A stretch of DNA of 64,000 nucleotides from Geodermatophilus sabuli (GTDB taxonomy: Bacteria > Actinomycetota > Actinomycetes > Mycobacteriales > Geodermatophilaceae). The stretch is from the NCBI RefSeq assembly GCF_010686765.1, contig NZ_JAAGWF010000005.1, positions 186,001-250,000 on the forward strand. The letters run 5' to 3'. The first letter of the stretch is position 1, and the number at the start of each line of letters is the position of its first letter. This document shows, piece after piece, positions 7,316 to 15,529 of the stretch. The translations under genes and the position numbers were made by a program. The notes beneath the pieces are model-generated. The model worked only from the letters and a program-made list of their open reading frames with translations, did no database searches and had not been told where the DNA came from.

Positions 7316-8851
7316 TCAGCGGTTGTCCGGCCCGGGGAACGCCGAGACGTCGACGTAGTCCGCGACGGTCTGCAGCTCGGTGCAGGCGTGCAGCGCGGCC
7401 AGCCCGTGGCCGCGGCCGATCCCGCTGCCCTTGACCCCGCCGAAGGGCATGGACACGTCCGAGGCGCCGTAGCGGTGCACGTTGAGGAACACCGTCCCGG
7501 ACTCGATCCGGCGCGCAACGGCGAGTGCGTGTTCCCGGTCGGCGCTCCACACGGACGCGGCCAGCCCGAACTCGGTGTCGTTGGCCAGCGCGACGGCCTC
7601 GTCGTCGTCGGCGAAGGGCAGCACCGGCACGACCGGGCCGAACTGCTCGTCGGTCACGATCTCCGCCCGCGGGTCCACGTCGCTGACCACCGAGGGCAGC
7701 AGGAACAGGCCCTCGTCCCAGCTCCCGGGGTCGAGCTTCGTGCCGACCGTGCGCACCGTGGCGCCACTGGCCCGCGTCCGCTCGATCAGGCCGGACACCT
7801 TGTCGAACTGGGCCCGGTTGCTCACCGGCCCCATGGTCGCCCGCGGGTCCAGGCCGTTCCCCACGACCAGCCGGTCGGCCGCCGCGGTGAACCGCTCGAG
7901 GAACTCCGCGTGGTGCGCCCGGTGCACGTAGACGCGCTTCACGTCGAAGCAGATCTGCCCGCTGGCCGAGTAGACCGACCGCACCAGCTCCTCGGCCAGC
8001 GCGTCGTCGACCCGCGCGCTCTCCAGCACGATCGCCGGGTCGTTGCCGCCCAGCTCCAGGCTGATGTTCTTGAGGTTCCCGGCGGCCTCCCGCATCACCG
8101 CCTGCCCGGTGCTGGTGCTGCCGGTGAAGAACACCTTGCGGACCAGCCGGTGGCCGGCGATCGCCGCCCCTGCCTCCCGGCCGCCGGGGACCACCGACAG
8201 CACGCCCTCGGGCAGGTGCTCGGCCACGATCCGCAGCACCTCGCCCAGCGCCAGCGGCGCCAGCTCGGAGGGCTTCACCACGACGGTGTTCCCCGCCAGC
8301 AGCGCCGGCGCGATGCCGAGGAACGCCAGGTAGACCGGGCTGTTCCACGGCACGATCACCCCGGTCACGCCCATCGGGCGACGACCGGTCCAGATCGTGC
8401 CGCGAGCGTCGGACCGGAACACCTCGTCCTCGGCCAGCACGTCGGCCACCCCGGTGTACCAGTTCAGGATGTGCCCCGCGCCGCCCACGTCGAGCCGGGT
8501 CTCCCAGAGCACCTTGCCCTGCTCCCGGGTCAGCAGCTCGGCCAGCGGTCCGTTGTGCTCGGCCAGTGCCGCCGCGGCGGCCGCCATCCGCTCCGCGCGG
8601 GCCGCCGGCGGCGTCGCCGCCCACCCCCGGAAGGCCGCATGGGCGACGGCGACCGCCCGGTCGACGTTCTCGGCGCCGCCCATCGCGACCTCGCCCACCA
8701 GTTCACCGGTGCGGGCCGGGTTGACCACCGGCGACCAGGAGTCGACCGGCAGCTCCTCCCCCGCCACGAGGACGGGCGCCCGGGCCGGGAGGGAGAGGGA
8801 ACCCCCGGCGGCAGGGGCAGCAGTGGTGGTGGCGGTGGGCGGACGGTCCAT
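7316..8851 (-). CDS. Aldehyde dehydrogenase family protein
   Basis: A 511-residue aldehyde dehydrogenase. Cofactor and catalytic motifs are VIVPWNSPVY, VVKPSELAPLA, FTGSTSTGQ, SLELGGNDPA with the general base Glu, catalytic Cys301 in SGQICFDV, and EQFGPVVPV. The catalytic loop SGQICFDVKRVYVH differs from the usual GQTC and resembles betaine/acyl-aldehyde type relatives. The ATG at 8851 was chosen over a GTG at 8860 because AAGGGG lies eight bases upstream of the ATG but abuts the GTG. It is divergent from the ABC importer operon at 9074 and may share its control. It is only distantly similar to the convergent dehydrogenase at 5774. Confidence 0.93.
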   Translation of the reverse strand: MDRPPTATTTAAPAAGGSLSLPARAPVLVAGEELPVDSWSPVVNPARTGELVGEVAMGGAENVDRAVAVAHAAFRGWAATPPAARAERMAAAAAALAEHNGPLAELLTREQGKVLWETRLDVGGAGHILNWYTGVADVLAEDEVFRSDARGTIWTGRRPMGVTGVIVPWNSPVYLAFLGIAPALLAGNTVVVKPSELAPLALGEVLRIVAEHLPEGVLSVVPGGREAGAAIAGHRLVRKVFFTGSTSTGQAVMREAAGNLKNISLELGGNDPAIVLESARVDDALAEELVRSVYSASGQICFDVKRVYVHRAHHAEFLERFTAAADRLVVGNGLDPRATMGPVSNRAQFDKVSGLIERTRASGATVRTVGTKLDPGSWDEGLFLLPSVVSDVDPRAEIVTDEQFGPVVPVLPFADDDEAVALANDTEFGLAASVWSADREHALAVARRIESGTVFLNVHRYGASDVSMPFGGVKGSGIGRGHGLAALHACTELQTVADYVDVSAFPGPDNR

Positions 8852-8920
8852 GTCTGGCACCCCTTCACGGTCGGCGAGAGTTCCTCTGTGCAGAACCTAC
8901 TGCGTTTGGAATCCGCATGC

Positions 8921-8950
8921 TGGACATTCCCAGCGGCGCGACCATAGTGT
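8921..8950 (+). promoter_or_regulatory. Promoter of the ABC importer operon
   Basis: TGGACA (8921-8926), an 18-base spacer and TAGTGT (8945-8950) make a plausible promoter about 120 bases before the binding-protein start. TGGAAT (8907-8912) and ATTCCCA (8926-8932) form an imperfect inverted repeat over the -35, a possible operator. Confidence 0.5.
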
Positions 8951-9073
8951 GGCCTGCGTCTCGTCCGGTCAGGACGCCAGACACCGGCTCCGCAACGGGG
9001 GCGACCGGACGGGCAGCGGCGCGCAGCCACGACCAGCGCCTGCGGCGATGCACGACACCTACTGGAGGACCGA

Positions 9074-10054
9074 GTGCGAACAGGGTTCAAGGTCACCGCA
9101 GCAGCGGCGGCCATGGCGATGCTGGCGGCGTGCGGCAGCAGCGACGAGGGCGGGAGCGGCGGGGGCTCGGCCGCCGGTGCCGACGGCGGCGAGCTGACGC
9201 CGGTGACGGTCAACATCGTCCCGTTCTCGCCGAACGCGGTGCTCTTCCTCGCCATGGAGAAGGGCATGTTCGAGGAGCAGGGGCTCGAGGTGAACCTGGT
9301 GGAGGCCGCCTCGCCGATCCCCGTCGTCGCGTCGCTGGTCGCCGGCCAGGCGCAGTTCGGCTTCGTGACCACCCCCGTCCTGATCAACTCCAACCGCGAG
9401 GGAACGCCGCTCCAGTGCGTGGCGCCCATCGACGGTCAGGTCAGCCCCGAGCGTGACGCCAGCGCCCTGGTCGCGGCGAAGGACAGCGGCATCGACTCGC
9501 TCGAGGACCTGTCCGACAAGACGGTCGCGGTCGTCCAGCTCGCCAGCATCAACCTGATCGGCGCGCGCAAGCTCATCGAGGACGCCGGCGCCACCGGCAC
9601 CGAGTTCATCGCGATGCCGTTCCCGCAGATGCCGCAGGCGCTGGCCGACGGCCGGGTCGACGCGGCGGTCATCACCTCCCCCTACGTCGAGCAGGCGCTC
9701 GACGCGGGCGCGGTCGAGCTCGCCCACCCGAGCTCGGACCTGTTCCCGGAGGGGACGATCTACTGCTACGCGGCCTCCAACAGCTACATCGAGGAGAACC
9801 CCGAGGTCGCCGAGGGCTTCCAGGCCGCCATGGAGGAGGCCATCACCTACGCCGGCGAGCACGAGGACGAGGCGAAGGCCACCCTCGTGGAGCACCTCGA
9901 CCTCACCGAGGAGCAGGCCCAGGCCCAGGTCATCCCGACCAACTACGTCCCGGAGATCAACGTCGACTCGATCGGTGAGATCCAGGACCTGATGCTCGAG
10001 CAGGGCTCGATCGACGACACCGTCGATCCGGCCGACCTCGTCTGGCAGCCGTAA
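9074..10054 (+). CDS. ABC transporter substrate-binding lipoprotein (SsuA/ThiY/NMT1-like)
   Basis: A 326-residue extracytoplasmic binding protein. The N-terminus is a lipoprotein signal with lipobox LAAC, followed by a Ser/Gly-rich linker, so the mature protein is anchored to the outer face of the membrane. The fold class is the nitrate/sulfonate/taurine or thiamine-precursor group (FLAMEKGMFEEQGLEVNLVE, then VASLVAGQAQFGFV). The GTG start has GGAGG five bases upstream. It heads an operon with two permeases, an ATPase and a thiamine-diphosphate enzyme. Ligand is unknown; neighbours suggest an organic acid rather than sulfonate, which is inference. A hairpin after the gene may raise its expression over the permeases. 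Confidence 0.88.
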   Translation: MRTGFKVTAAAAAMAMLAACGSSDEGGSGGGSAAGADGGELTPVTVNIVPFSPNAVLFLAMEKGMFEEQGLEVNLVEAASPIPVVASLVAGQAQFGFVTTPVLINSNREGTPLQCVAPIDGQVSPERDASALVAAKDSGIDSLEDLSDKTVAVVQLASINLIGARKLIEDAGATGTEFIAMPFPQMPQALADGRVDAAVITSPYVEQALDAGAVELAHPSSDLFPEGTIYCYAASNSYIEENPEVAEGFQAAMEEAITYAGEHEDEAKATLVEHLDLTEEQAQAQVIPTNYVPEINVDSIGEIQDLMLEQGSIDDTVDPADLVWQP

Positions 10055-10073
10055 CAGCACACCTCTGCCGGCG

Positions 10074-10104
10074 GAGGGGGACGGGCGAGCCGTCCGTCCC
10101 CCTC
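10074..10104 (+). terminator. Intra-operon hairpin after the binding-protein gene
   Basis: An 11-bp perfect stem (GAGGGGGACGG) with a nine-base loop lies between the binding protein and the first permease. There is no U-tract. It probably acts as a partial terminator or 3'-end stabiliser so that more binding protein than permease is made. Confidence 0.6.
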
Positions 10105-10208
10105 GGCCGGCCGCCCCGCCCCCGGTCCGGGCCACCATCGCTCAGCACAGAGAGGACGACCGGCATGCATGCGCTCCGCAGCGCGGACGACGGGTCCGGA
10201 GGTGCGAC

Positions 10209-11009
10209 GTGACCATCGTCGACACCGGCTGGTTCCGCATCGGTGCACGCGTCCTGGTGGTCGCCGCGCTGCTGGCGGGCTGGCAGTACCTCAGTGCCGC
10301 CGAGATCCTCGACACCACCTCGTTCCCCAGCATGACGGCGACGATGGCCGAGGCGGGCCGCCAGCTGCAGTCCGCCGACCTCTGGCTGGCGGTCTGGGAG
10401 ACCGTCCGCGGCTGGGGCCTGGGCCTGCTGATCGGCTGTTCGCTCGCCATCGTGGTGGGCACGCTGCTCGGGCTGAACCGGTTCGCCTACCTCAGCGTCA
10501 TCCCGGTCATCGAGTTCTTGAAGACCGTCCCGGTCATCGCGATCCTGCCGCTGGCGATCGTGGTCTGGGGCGCCACGCTGGACATGAAGGTCTTCCTCGT
10601 CGCGTTCGGCGTCTTCTGGCCACTGACCATCCAGACCATCTACGGCGTCCGCGCCGTGGACCCCGTGGTGCGGGACACCGCCGCCGTCCTCCGGCTGCGC
10701 GGGCTGCGCAAGTTCCTCAACGTGACACTGCCCAGCGCCGCGCCGTTCATCGCGACCGGACTGCGCGTGGCCGCCGCGGTGGGCCTGATCCTGACGATCA
10801 TCGCGGAGCTCATCGGCGGCGCGCCGGGCCTGGGGCTGAGCATCCTCACCTCGGTGAACGCCGGCCCCTCGCGGCTGCCGGCGACGTACGCCTTCATCCT
10901 CTTCACCGGCGTGGCCGGGGTGCTGGTCACCAGTGCCTTCGCCTACCTCGAGCAGCGCCTCCTGCACTGGCACGAGAGCCAGCGCAACGCGGCAGCGAAG
11001 GCGGCCTGA
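10209..11009 (+). CDS. ABC transporter permease (BPD_transp_1 type)
   Basis: A 266-residue inner-membrane permease with about six hydrophobic segments starting near residue 12. The ATPase-contacting EAA-like loop lies near residues 160-180 (RDTAAVLRLRGLRKFLNVTLPSAAP). Length and pattern match SsuC/TauC permeases. The GTG start follows CCGGAGGTGCGAC with a good ribosome site. The next permease begins one base after its stop, so the two are translated together and probably form a heterodimer. Confidence 0.9.
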   Translation: MTIVDTGWFRIGARVLVVAALLAGWQYLSAAEILDTTSFPSMTATMAEAGRQLQSADLWLAVWETVRGWGLGLLIGCSLAIVVGTLLGLNRFAYLSVIPVIEFLKTVPVIAILPLAIVVWGATLDMKVFLVAFGVFWPLTIQTIYGVRAVDPVVRDTAAVLRLRGLRKFLNVTLPSAAPFIATGLRVAAAVGLILTIIAELIGGAPGLGLSILTSVNAGPSRLPATYAFILFTGVAGVLVTSAFAYLEQRLLHWHESQRNAAAKAA

Positions 11010-11010
11010 C

Positions 11011-11946
11011 ATGACCCCGAGCCCCGACGCGCCGTCCCGTCCCGAGACGGGCCGGACGGCGTCCGCGGACGTCCCCTCCGTCGCCGACCCGATCGTCGCC
11101 GCGGCGACGACGCCGTCCCAGCAGTTCGCTGCCCGCTCGGGCCGCGCCCCGGGGGGCGGCGCCGGCCGGCTCCTGCGCGGGCTGTGGTCGAACCTGTGGC
11201 GGCTGTGGTTCTTCGTCACCGTGCTGGTGCTCTGGTGGGTGCTGTCCGCCGACTCCACGTCGACGTTCTTCCCGCCGCTGCGCGACATCGCGCAGAGCCT
11301 CTACGACACCTGGATCGCCGGCGAGGCCCGCAGCGACCTGTGGTCGAGCCTGCGGCACTTCGCCGTCGGCTACACGATCGCCGGCGTGCTCGGCGTGGCC
11401 GTGGGCGCCCTGCTGTGGAAGTTCCAGCGCATCGGGCACGCGGTCTCCCCGGTGCTGTACTTCATCTACGTCATCCCGACCGCCGCCCTGCTCCCCGCGA
11501 TCGTCGCGATCATGGGGATCGGGTCGTCCATGAAGATCACCATCATCGTGCTGGCCGCGATCTGGCCGACCATGCTCAACACCCTGGACGGGATGCGGGG
11601 CATCGAACCCCTCCGGCTGGACACGGCCCGGGTGCTGCACATGTCCCCGCTGGCCACGGTGCGGTCGATCGTGCTGCCGGGCGCGATGCCGCAGATCATG
11701 GCCGGGTTGCGGCACAGCCTGCAGATCGGCGTGATCATGATGGTGGTCAGCGAGCTGATCGCCTCCCGCGAGGGCATCGGCTTCTTCATCCTCGAGGCCC
11801 AGCAGCGGTTCGCCATCACCGAGATGTGGACCGGGATCATCGTGCTCGCCGTCGTCGGCAGCATCCTCACGTTCCTCTTCATCGCCGTCGAGCGTGTCGT
11901 CCTGGCCTGGTACATCGGCGCGCGCGCCGTCGAGCAGAAGGGTTGA
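11011..11946 (+). CDS. ABC transporter permease (BPD_transp_1 type)
   Basis: A 311-residue second permease with a cytoplasmic Pro/Ser-rich N-terminal extension of about 60 residues before the first membrane segment (WFFVTVLVLWWVLS). The EAA-like loop is visible as LDTARVLHMSPLATVRSIVLPGAMPQ. It starts one base after the preceding permease's stop, and the ATPase start follows six bases downstream. It would pair with the 10209 product to form the channel. The longer N-terminus is unusual for SsuC-type permeases and has no recognised domain. Confidence 0.9.
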   Translation: MTPSPDAPSRPETGRTASADVPSVADPIVAAATTPSQQFAARSGRAPGGGAGRLLRGLWSNLWRLWFFVTVLVLWWVLSADSTSTFFPPLRDIAQSLYDTWIAGEARSDLWSSLRHFAVGYTIAGVLGVAVGALLWKFQRIGHAVSPVLYFIYVIPTAALLPAIVAIMGIGSSMKITIIVLAAIWPTMLNTLDGMRGIEPLRLDTARVLHMSPLATVRSIVLPGAMPQIMAGLRHSLQIGVIMMVVSELIASREGIGFFILEAQQRFAITEMWTGIIVLAVVGSILTFLFIAVERVVLAWYIGARAVEQKG

Positions 11947-11951
11947 GCCCC

Positions 11952-12767
11952 GTGTCGCACCCCGCGGTCACTCCCACGTCCCACTCCGGCACCGGCACCG
12001 AGCCCGTGCTGTCGGTCCGGGCGCTCCAGAAGGCCTACAACGTGGGCAAGCCCAACGAGCGGCTGGCCATCGCCGACGTCACGTTCGACGTGGCCAAGGG
12101 TGAGTTCGTCTGCGTCGTCGGCCCCAGCGGCGCCGGCAAGACCACGCTGCTGCGCTGCCTGAGCGGGCTGCTGGCGCCCACCTCGGGCGAGGTCCGGTTC
12201 GAGGGCGCACCGCTGCAGGAGGTGCCGGCCCGGCTCAGCGTGGTCTTCCAGGACTACAGCCGGTCGCTGATGCCCTGGCTGACGGTCAACCGGAACGTGG
12301 CCCTGCCGCTGAAGGTCGCCGGCGTGGCCAAGCGCCAGCGGGAGGACCGCATCGCGGAGGTCCTGCACGCGGTCGGCCTCGGCGACGTGGGCCGCAACTA
12401 CCCCTGGCAGCTCTCCGGCGGCATGCAGCAGCGCGTGGCGATCGCCCGGGCGCTGGCGCACCAGCCGGACATGCTGCTGATGGACGAGCCGTTCGCCTCG
12501 GTCGACGCCCAGACCCGCTTCGACCTGGAGGACCTCATCCTCAAGGTGCGGTCCGACCTCGACATCACCGTCGTCCTGGTCACCCACGACATCGACGAGG
12601 CCGTGTACCTGGCCGACCGGGTCGTCGTCCTCAGCGGGGCCCCCAGCCGGGTGGAGGAGATCGTCCCGGTGCCCCTGGGCCGGCCGCGCAACCAGCTGGT
12701 CACCCGGTCCGAGGAGACCTTCGCCCAGCTGCGCCGGCACCTCATGGAGCTGGTCACGGCGCACTGA
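11952..12767 (+). CDS. ABC transporter ATP-binding protein (SsuB/TauB/NrtD-like)
   Basis: A 271-residue ATPase powering the importer from the cytoplasmic side. Walker A is GPSGAGKTT, the Q-loop lies in VVFQDYSRSLMPW, the signature is LSGGMQQR, Walker B is LLMDEPFAS and the switch His is in VTHDIDEA. The SLMPWLTV sequence is typical of the nitrate/sulfonate/taurine importer group. GTG at 11952 follows AAGGG at suitable spacing. It overlaps nothing and is followed 45 bases later by the thiamine-diphosphate enzyme, which may be co-transcribed. Confidence 0.92.
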   Translation: MSHPAVTPTSHSGTGTEPVLSVRALQKAYNVGKPNERLAIADVTFDVAKGEFVCVVGPSGAGKTTLLRCLSGLLAPTSGEVRFEGAPLQEVPARLSVVFQDYSRSLMPWLTVNRNVALPLKVAGVAKRQREDRIAEVLHAVGLGDVGRNYPWQLSGGMQQRVAIARALAHQPDMLLMDEPFASVDAQTRFDLEDLILKVRSDLDITVVLVTHDIDEAVYLADRVVVLSGAPSRVEEIVPVPLGRPRNQLVTRSEETFAQLRRHLMELVTAH

Positions 12768-12812
12768 GCGCCGGCCGCCCCCCCACCCCACGACGAGGAG
12801 ATCTCCCCACCG

Positions 12813-14429
12813 ATGTCCACACCCGCCGCCTCGGCGCTGCTCGACGTGATCCGCGACTGGGGGGCGGACAAGCTGTTCACCTGCCCCGGGAGCACCGAGG
12901 CCGCCGTCCTCGACGCGCTGGTCACCCGCACGGACGTCGAGCTGGTGCTGACCACCCACGAGGCGGTGGCCGTCTCGATGGCCGACGGGCTGGCCCGGGC
13001 GACCCGCGAGCCCGGCGTCGCCTACCTGCACGCCAACGTGGGGCTGACCAACGGGCTGAGCCACCTCTACGCCGCGCAGCTGGCCTACTCCCCCGTGGTC
13101 GTGCTCAACGGGGTCAAGGCGACCTCGATCCAGTCGCGCGAGGGTTTCACCACCGGGCGGCGGATGCGCGACCTCGTGCACCAGTACGTGAAGTCCGACT
13201 GGCAGTCCCTGACCACCGAGGCGATCCCCGAGGACGTCAACCGGGCCTTCCGGACGGCGGTGACCGAGCCGGCCGGGCCGGTCTGGGTCGCGCTGAGCCA
13301 GGACCTGCTGGAGAGCGCGGCGGAGGTGCCGGTGCCGGCGGTCGACCGGTACCGGTTCGACTCGCGGACCGCGCCGAGCCCGGACGCGGTCTCCGCCGCC
13401 GCCGCGCTGATCGCCGCCGCCCGCCGCCCGGTGTTCGTCGCCGGCAGCGAGCTGGCCCGGGTGCGCGCCGTGGAGGGGATGGTGGCCCTGAGCGAGCAGC
13501 TCGGCGCGCCAGTGCTGCACGAGGACCGGCGCGGCTTCGAGCGGCCGGGTTTCCCCACCGACCACCCGAACTTCCGCGGCCAGTACACCGTGGACCACCC
13601 GCTGGTGGCGCAGGCCGACCTGCTGGTCTTCCTGGGCGCACGCCTGTTCAACGAGTTCGAGCCGGCCAAGGTCCCGCCGCTGCCGGCCGGGACGCCGATC
13701 GTGCACAGCCACACCGACCCCAGGCACCTCGCGATGGTGCACGGGGTCGACGCCGCGCTGGTCGGTGACCAGGGCCTGGTCCTGGACGCGCTGGCGGCGG
13801 CCCTGCCGACCGGCGCATCCCGCGAGGTGCCCCCGGCCACTCAGCCGGCACCGCGGCCGCCCTCGGCGTCCGGGGCCCCGCTGCGACCGGCCGACGTCGT
13901 GGACGTGATCACCGAGTCGCTGCGTGGCACCGCCCTCGTCGGCGACGCCACGACCGCCGGCGGCATCCTGCAGCAGCGCGCCCACCAGCACGGCGGCGAC
14001 GACTACTTCGTGTCCACGTCCGGCTCCCTGGGCTGGGGCATGGGCGCGGCCCTCGGCATCGCCATGGGGATGCCCGACCGGCGCGTCGCGGCGGTGCTCG
14101 GCGACGGCGTCTTCCAGTTCGGGATGCCCGCCCTGTGGTCGGCCGCCCGGACCGGCCTGCCGGTCACCTACGTGGTGATGAACAACCAGAGCTACGCCGC
14201 GGTCGGCGCGGCGCTGAAGCGGTTCGGTGGGACGGCGGTCGAGCGGCAGGACTACCCGGGCGTGGACATCGCCGGCCCCCGGATCGCCGACATCAGCACC
14301 GGCTTCGGCGTGCCCGGCCAGCGGGTGGACACCCTCGCCGAGCTGCGCGAGTGCCTGGACGCCGCCCGCGGTGTCGACCACCCGACGCTCGTCGAGGTGA
14401 TGACCGACCCCAGCGAGTTCGGCCCCTGA
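12813..14429 (+). CDS. Thiamine-diphosphate-dependent enzyme (benzoylformate decarboxylase/acetolactate synthase-like)
   Basis: A 538-residue ThDP enzyme with the three-domain layout: N-terminal Pyr domain with the conserved activating Glu (TTHEAVAVSMADG), a central domain, and a C-terminal PP domain with the ThDP/Mg motif beginning GDGVFQFGMPALW and ending in MNN. Such enzymes decarboxylate 2-oxo acids or form C-C bonds. It could be a 2-oxo acid decarboxylase yielding an aldehyde for the nearby aldehyde dehydrogenases; that link is inference. GGAG lies upstream of the ATG. It follows the ABC importer genes on the same strand, so import and first reaction may be linked. Substrate unknown. Confidence 0.85.
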   Translation: MSTPAASALLDVIRDWGADKLFTCPGSTEAAVLDALVTRTDVELVLTTHEAVAVSMADGLARATREPGVAYLHANVGLTNGLSHLYAAQLAYSPVVVLNGVKATSIQSREGFTTGRRMRDLVHQYVKSDWQSLTTEAIPEDVNRAFRTAVTEPAGPVWVALSQDLLESAAEVPVPAVDRYRFDSRTAPSPDAVSAAAALIAAARRPVFVAGSELARVRAVEGMVALSEQLGAPVLHEDRRGFERPGFPTDHPNFRGQYTVDHPLVAQADLLVFLGARLFNEFEPAKVPPLPAGTPIVHSHTDPRHLAMVHGVDAALVGDQGLVLDALAAALPTGASREVPPATQPAPRPPSASGAPLRPADVVDVITESLRGTALVGDATTAGGILQQRAHQHGGDDYFVSTSGSLGWGMGAALGIAMGMPDRRVAAVLGDGVFQFGMPALWSAARTGLPVTYVVMNNQSYAAVGAALKRFGGTAVERQDYPGVDIAGPRIADISTGFGVPGQRVDTLAELRECLDAARGVDHPTLVEVMTDPSEFGP

Positions 14430-14434
14430 GCCGC

Positions 14435-14478
14435 CGTCCCGGCGGGGCGGGGATGGCCATCCCTGCGCGTCCGGGACG
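14435..14478. terminator. Bidirectional terminator between convergent operons
   Basis: Outer arms CGTCCCGG (14435-14442) and CCGGGACG (14471-14478) enclose an inner palindrome GGGATGGCCATCCC (14450-14463). It fills the 56-base gap between the ThDP enzyme and the convergent acyl-CoA dehydrogenase gene. Confidence 0.75.
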
Positions 14479-14485
14479 CGCCGGC

Positions 14486-15529
14486 TCAGATCGAGGGGTG
14501 CGGCGGCTCGCTGCGCGGTGCGCTCGCCGCCTCGGCGAGCAGCTGCTCCCCCAGGTGGTGGGCGAGGGTCCGGCCGGTGCCGAACCGCGAGGCCAGGGTG
14601 TGGCCCCGCTTGACGTGCACGTGCAGCGGGTGCTCCCAGGTCATCCCGATCCCGGCGTGCACCTGCAGGGCGGTGCGGTCGGCCAGGGCGAACGCCCGGC
14701 GCGCGGCGACGGCCGCGCAGACGACCGCCGTCCGCGCCGAGGCGGCCCCCGCCTCGACCTCGCACGCGGCCGACCAGACCGCGCTGCGGGCGAACTCCAG
14801 CTCGACGTGCACGTCGGCCAGCCGGTGCCGCACCGCCTGGAAGCTGCCGATCGGGACGCCGAACTGGGTGCGGTCGGTCGCGTACGTCACCGACGTGTCC
14901 AGCAGCCAGCGGGTCACGCCGAGCAGGTGGGCCGCGCCGCCCAGCCGGCCGAGGGCGAGCACGCCGACCCCGGCCAGCGGCGGCAGGGACCGCCCCGCCC
15001 CGACGTCGAGGTCCGGTGCCCGGGAGGAGCGCTCCAGCCGGTCGGCGGTCGGCACCGGCTCGAGGCCGCCCAGCGCCTCGGCGGTCAGGACGACGTCGCC
15101 GGCCGGGCCCGGGACGGCGACGACGGCGGCGGTGTCGAGGTCGGGGCCGCGCAGCGTCTCGTCGACGGCGCTGCACCAGTCGGCCCCGGCCAGCACCCGG
15201 TCCAGCTCGCCGGCGCCCGCCCCGTCGAGGGCGTCCAGTGCCGGCGCCCCGATCCACAGCGTCTCGACGACCGGCCCGGCCAGCAGGATGCGGCCGGCCT
15301 CCTCGGTGAGCAGCACCAGGTCCGAGGGCAGCAGCCCCAGCCCGCCCCGCTCCTCGGGCAGCAGCGCCCCGAGGAAGCCGGAGTCGGCGAGCAGCCGCCA
15401 GCCGGGCCCCGGCCCGGCGCCGTCCGAGGCCCGGACACCGGCGCGCGTGGCCGCTGCGAAGACGGCCTCCGCCGAGGACGCCAGCTCGCGCTGCTCGGCG
15501 GTCGGCCGGAACAGGTGCAGCTCGGTCAC
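14486..15529 (-). CDS. Acyl-CoA dehydrogenase family protein, short divergent type
   Basis: A 347-residue flavoprotein-fold protein. The C-terminal four-helix domain is clear (RTQFGVPIGSFQAVRHRLADVHVELE, then QVHAGIGMTWEHPLHVHVKR). The N-terminal part is compressed and lacks a clear catalytic Glu, as in many FadE-type partner subunits of heteromeric actinobacterial acyl-CoA dehydrogenases. The GTG start at 15529 overlaps the stop of the full dehydrogenase upstream (GTGA), so the two are made together and may form an alpha2beta2 enzyme like the mycobacterial FadE pairs. Last gene of the operon, ending at a bidirectional hairpin. Confidence 0.85.
   Translation of the reverse strand: MTELHLFRPTAEQRELASSAEAVFAAATRAGVRASDGAGPGPGWRLLADSGFLGALLPEERGGLGLLPSDLVLLTEEAGRILLAGPVVETLWIGAPALDALDGAGAGELDRVLAGADWCSAVDETLRGPDLDTAAVVAVPGPAGDVVLTAEALGGLEPVPTADRLERSSRAPDLDVGAGRSLPPLAGVGVLALGRLGGAAHLLGVTRWLLDTSVTYATDRTQFGVPIGSFQAVRHRLADVHVELEFARSAVWSAACEVEAGAASARTAVVCAAVAARRAFALADRTALQVHAGIGMTWEHPLHVHVKRGHTLASRFGTGRTLAHHLGEQLLAEAASAPRSEPPHPSI

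Noticed and set aside
11466..15257. 1263-residue minus-strand open frame
   Set aside because: It covers the plus-strand ABC importer and ThDP enzyme genes and shows only Arg/Ala/Gly-rich shadow composition.
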